A stretch of DNA of 9,899 bases, from positions 1-9,899 of the forward strand of contig CADBQL010000046.1 of NCBI GenBank assembly GCA_902796815.1, read 5' to 3'. Below the pieces are notes generated by a model, which saw nothing but the letters and a program-made list of their open reading frames with translations, was not told the DNA's origin and did not search any database. This DNA comes from an uncultured Coriobacteriaceae bacterium. Its GTDB lineage: Bacteria > Actinomycetota > Coriobacteriia > Coriobacteriales > Eggerthellaceae. The first letter of the stretch is position 1; the number at the start of each line of letters is the position of its first letter. This document shows, in pieces, positions 6,765-9,899 of the stretch. Both the position numbers and the translations under genes were made by a program.

Positions 6765-9662
6765 CTACTCTCCTCGTTTCGGGCAATAGGCAACGGGGCA
6801 ATACTTGCATACATCAGGTGAAACCGGGTTCGGCTCAACTCGCGCAGCTTCCATGCCGGCAATCGCTTGCTCCACGATCAGCTCGGTATGATCGAGCATC
6901 TCCTGGAACGGAAAAGCAGCATGCGATTGGATTTCCTCAGAAGGAGAAGGCGAAACGGCTGCACAGCGGCACTTATCGACGCGCGTTTCCGGCAAATCGG
7001 CGGCTTCGAGCGCGCGCACATCGAATGCGCCAGCACATTCGCGCTTTTTTCCATAGCCTACATAGAGCGCACCTACCACGTCAAGGCCAAGCAAACGCTT
7101 GACGACCTGGGCATACATACGGGCTTGAACTTTTCCGGGTGCAGCATCCGTCGCCTCCGCGATACGATGCGCCCCCAAAATGGAACCTTTGTAATCAATG
7201 ACCACCGCGCGCCCTGAATCGTCGACGTCGATGCGGTCGACCGTACCGACGAAGGTATGTCCGGCATATTGGACCCCATCTTCGGGTTTGATGGCGTATT
7301 CCAGATACGCAGGACGAAAGCTGGGGAGAAAACGCGCTTCGTAATCCAAGAAATCCACGAGCTCCTCGATGCAAGCCTCGATTTCTCGATGTTCGATTTG
7401 GGTCGTAGCCACATATCGGCTCTGCCCCGCCTCGATGTCTTCTTGCGCATCCCTGATCGAAGATGCCACCTCGAACATGAGCTTTTTCGCCTCGCCGAGC
7501 GTTTCGGGCGTCACCTTGGCGTGGCCGCACGCTTGAAACCGCCGGTAAAACTCCTGTAAAACCGCATGGCTAAACGTTCCGCGCTCGAGGGGTCCAAAGC
7601 CTTCGTCGAGTTCCTCGACGCTAATCCTGTTTTGCGCAAACCACTTGTAGGGACACTCTAGATACGTTTCGACCTGCGAAGGCGAAGGGCTAAATCCCGG
7701 ATTCGGCACACCTTCGGGCACGCGCCGAGGCAAAGCGACGAACCGCGCGGCGGTATGACCAAGATGGCCGAGCGTGCGCGCTCCATCGAACGCCTCAGTG
7801 GGCTGATGCGCATCACGGGGCATGCCAAGCGCGTTCGAGAACAGGAGCTCTTCTCCACGCTGAACCACCGTACCCATAAACGAAACGGGGATTGCAAACG
7901 TTTGGTCGAGATCGTCATCGGATGTCGCATCCTCGCGATACGAGTCGATGAACTCCTGCAACACCGCCGCCGGATACGTGGGCACCCCATCCCAATCGTT
8001 GAGAGGGCGCACGCATATCAGCTGATCGCTCGGAAGCTCCTGAAGTCCCGCGAACGTACGGCGCGCTCGGGCGAGCGATGTGTCATAGCGTGCAAGCCCC
8101 AGCTTGCCGAACAGCGTCGCCGCAGCATCATCTTTGTCTGCAACGGGAAAATCGTCCGAAGTCAAATCGCAGAGCACCACTTGCGAAGCCGCATTCGCTC
8201 CCAACTGGGCAGCAGCCGCCTGCGTTGTCACGATGACGCGGCGATCCTCCCCAGCGCCATCCGCGACGCTCTCGTACGAAACCGAAACGACCACCTGCTC
8301 CAACACCCGCACGCACGAGGACATAGAGGCACCGACAACGCGCGCGGCCGCCGTGCAGGACCGCAACGCAGCCGCTGCTCCAAGTTGTTCGGCACGCCAT
8401 GCCGCGGAACGCCCCGGTTCGCTGAAGGCAATCTGCTCGAACACGCCCAACAAGATATCGGCTTGAGGATCTTGCGCCAACTCTTCGAAATGCGAAAACG
8501 TGTCGGACGCCAAGCAAAGATCACCAAGACACTCCTCGCGCCGCGCGAGCCTATCGCCACGCAAAGCTTTGTCTATCTGGATCGCTTGAATCCTATTGAA
8601 GCCCGAAAACGGCGGCTGAATGGCATCGGACAGGTCTTCTTTCGGCCAGGCGCCACCGGCAACGACCCCCTCGGCATCGTCGACGACGCGAACGAGCGCC
8701 AGGAAGCGTTTCCCGAAATCGGTCGAGGAAAACGGAACCTGAGCTTGCACGCATCCGCGCAAACCTTCGTCGGCTAGCCGCTGCTCGATATCCTTGTAGA
8801 GCGAAAGCGGGTCAGCACACGCTATGACCGACTGGAAGCGCCGAGCCTGAGCATCTACGTACTCGCTTTTTGGTTCGAAAGCGCATACGATATCGGCCAC
8901 CAACGCAGGCTCGGCATAACGTCCCGATGGAAACGCAAACTTGACCTGCGTTCCTGATGGCGCACAGCTTATGCCCTGATCGCCCGGCGCAAGCTCGACA
9001 TCGACTTCGAGCATCTCGCATACTCCAAAAAACTGCGCCATACGCCAATCGAGCGGAGAGGCGCATGCAACGAGCACTCGCATTCGCCTGGGAAACACGC
9101 ATGCCGCACGACGCGCGAGATAGTCCGCCGCTTCACCGAGTTCCACGAGATGCGCCTCTTCGACGAGATCCTCATAATAGGAAATCCCCTTGCAAAACGC
9201 CATTTCGCGCAGCGTGAGATTTTCAACCACCGTTCCCTGGCGCGCCGCCTGTATCGCACCCTCAAATTCCCGCACGCCTGCTGCCGACTTGACGCACGAA
9301 GCAGCCAGTTTAACCACGCCGGGAGTGACCGTAACCGAGCCCTCCTGCAAGCTTGCCAATGCTTGATCATCGTCGAACGAGCATCGGCGCGTTTGCAGAA
9401 TCGACTGGCTTGCTTCAGCTTGGCTCGGCGAACCATCTGCCGCACGTTCGAATGCCACCTGCATCAACGTCATGCGCTGAAGAGAATCTATGATCTTGCG
9501 CCCGTCACCATGCAGCTCCCACAAATCCGCAATCCACGCGTTGAACGTTGTCACTACCTGCGAGAACAAACCGCTTTTGCTCAACCTTGCATCACGTTTG
9601 CGCCAATACTCCACCTGAGCAAACGATGGAAGCAGCACGATATCGTATTCAGCCATATGCAC
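6765..9662 (-). CDS. addB: AddB-type exonuclease subunit (inactive helicase fold, C-terminal nuclease, iron-sulfur cysteines)
   Basis: AddB partners AddA, contributing the second nuclease and, in known complexes, Chi recognition. The protein has 965 residues. The N-terminus (YDIVLLPSF...) has no visible GxxGxGKS/T Walker A, so this half is expected to be a dead helicase fold. The nuclease domain begins with SPSQVETYLECPYKWF (Cys670), then GTFSHAVLQEF (695-705), GTVDRID (806-812), VVIDYKG (820-826) and QARMYA (846-851), a full PD-(D/E)XK set. Three cysteines at 952, 955 and 960 (CKYCPVAYC) with Cys670 should hold a 4Fe-4S cluster; the last spacing is four residues, where five is usual in the AddB proteins I recall. 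I chose GTG 9662, six bases after AAGGAG; ATG 9656 is nearly as good. It is the first gene of the addB-addA operon. Sequence conservation outside the nuclease is low, as is normal for AddB. Confidence 0.9.
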   Translation of the reverse strand: MHMAEYDIVLLPSFAQVEYWRKRDARLSKSGLFSQVVTTFNAWIADLWELHGDGRKIIDSLQRMTLMQVAFERAADGSPSQAEASQSILQTRRCSFDDDQALASLQEGSVTVTPGVVKLAASCVKSAAGVREFEGAIQAARQGTVVENLTLREMAFCKGISYYEDLVEEAHLVELGEAADYLARRAACVFPRRMRVLVACASPLDWRMAQFFGVCEMLEVDVELAPGDQGISCAPSGTQVKFAFPSGRYAEPALVADIVCAFEPKSEYVDAQARRFQSVIACADPLSLYKDIEQRLADEGLRGCVQAQVPFSSTDFGKRFLALVRVVDDAEGVVAGGAWPKEDLSDAIQPPFSGFNRIQAIQIDKALRGDRLARREECLGDLCLASDTFSHFEELAQDPQADILLGVFEQIAFSEPGRSAAWRAEQLGAAAALRSCTAAARVVGASMSSCVRVLEQVVVSVSYESVADGAGEDRRVIVTTQAAAAQLGANAASQVVLCDLTSDDFPVADKDDAAATLFGKLGLARYDTSLARARRTFAGLQELPSDQLICVRPLNDWDGVPTYPAAVLQEFIDSYREDATSDDDLDQTFAIPVSFMGTVVQRGEELLFSNALGMPRDAHQPTEAFDGARTLGHLGHTAARFVALPRRVPEGVPNPGFSPSPSQVETYLECPYKWFAQNRISVEELDEGFGPLERGTFSHAVLQEFYRRFQACGHAKVTPETLGEAKKLMFEVASSIRDAQEDIEAGQSRYVATTQIEHREIEACIEELVDFLDYEARFLPSFRPAYLEYAIKPEDGVQYAGHTFVGTVDRIDVDDSGRAVVIDYKGSILGAHRIAEATDAAPGKVQARMYAQVVKRLLGLDVVGALYVGYGKKRECAGAFDVRALEAADLPETRVDKCRCAAVSPSPSEEIQSHAAFPFQEMLDHTELIVEQAIAGMEAARVEPNPVSPDVCKYCPVAYCPKRGE

Positions 9663-9668
9663 TCGTTG

Positions 9669-9674
9669 CTCCTT
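9669..9674 (-). promoter_or_regulatory. Ribosome binding site of addB
   Basis: The minus strand reads AAGGAG, six bases before GTG 9662 and twelve before ATG 9656. The spacing favours the GTG start. Confidence 0.6.
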
Positions 9675-9885
9675 GAAGATTAAGAGAGGGGCTCGCACCT
9701 CTTCTGCTTTTCGGAAACGTGAGACAGACGCCTGTCCCATAGCGCGCTTAGATAGGATGGGCAGCTAGAGACTATCTTGGGTCCCCGCCCCTCCCGATCG
9801 GATAGGACGCATCCCATTCCGCACAGACGGAACAAATGCGAATCCCTTCCCTATTCTGCAAGCTGACAAGCGTAAGCCGGGAAAC

Positions 9886-9898
9886 GTGGCGACGCCAC
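9886..9898. repeat. Short palindrome GTGGCGACGCCAC near the right edge
   Basis: A 13-base sequence with 6-bp arms around a central A, followed on the minus strand by GTTTCCC. It could be part of a terminator of an upstream minus-strand gene outside the window or a binding site; too little is visible to decide. Confidence 0.35.
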
Positions 9899-9899
9899 A

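Larger units (their letters stand above)
9663..9899. other. Region upstream of addB without a visible gene
   Basis: No open frame here has a ribosome site or a recognisable product. It should hold the addB promoter on the minus strand, but I could not find a convincing -35/-10 pair. Short symmetric elements are present: AGATAG/CTATCT (9750-9755 and 9772-9777), TTCCG/CGGAA (9817-9821 and 9828-9832), a 13-bp palindrome at 9886-9898, and two copies of GATAGGA exactly 50 bases apart (9751 and 9801). Confidence 0.6.

Noticed and set aside
6761..6862. N-terminal extension of addA to the ATG at 6862
   Set aside because: It would overlap the addB iron-sulfur coding region in another frame. The ATG at 6760 has a good ribosome site and starts right before the Walker A region, as in the family.
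7755..8777. 340-codon plus-strand open frame opposite addB
   Set aside because: It is antisense to addB, has an Arg-rich composition with no domain, and has no ribosome site.
9817..9832. TTCCG-N6-CGGAA as a LexA (SOS) box for addBA
   Set aside because: It does not match the CGAAC-N4-GTTCG form known in Gram-positive bacteria, and short 5-bp symmetries are expected by chance.

Overview
The window is about 57% G+C by eye and reads as ordinary, compact chromosome from an anaerobic, menaquinone-using bacterium. My best guess is a coriobacterium (Actinomycetota, Coriobacteriia/Eggerthellaceae). This rests on the moderate-to-high G+C, on AddAB-type recombination nuclease genes rather than the AdnAB pair usual in mycobacteria, and on the general look of the proteins. 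It is an inference, not an identification.

Left part (1-1597, all on the minus strand). An operon read right to left encodes a 71-residue protein with a charged helix and one membrane segment, then a TatB/TatA-like protein, then TatC. TatC runs off the left edge with only its C-terminal tail missing. This is the twin-arginine translocase, which exports folded proteins. The tatB-like gene uses a TTG start, and its stop codon overlaps the tatC start (TAATG).

Middle part (1598-2890). A divergent intergenic region leads into menG/ubiE on the plus strand (1841-2599), the final C-methyltransferase of menaquinone synthesis. A 29-bp near-perfect palindrome with a CCCCAGGGG centre occurs twice just upstream of menG. 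The second copy covers the -35 box and spacer of a good promoter whose predicted start falls on the menG ATG, so the mRNA may be leaderless. A third copy begins at the menG stop codon, and a decayed fourth lies near the end of addA. The 290-base gap between the convergent menG and addA also holds two other inverted repeats.

Right part (2891-9662, minus strand). A two-gene operon, addB then addA, is separated by 4 bases. It encodes an AddAB-type helicase-nuclease for double-strand break repair. AddA carries the complete UvrD-like motor plus a RecB-type nuclease. AddB has an inactive helicase fold without a visible Walker A, a second nuclease and an iron-sulfur cysteine set. The last 237 bases hold no gene, only short inverted and direct repeats upstream of addB.

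Tat export and menaquinone are functionally linked, because many menaquinol-coupled reductases are Tat substrates. I found no mobile element, CRISPR, RNA gene or clearly new system. The most interesting signal is the palindrome family around menG.
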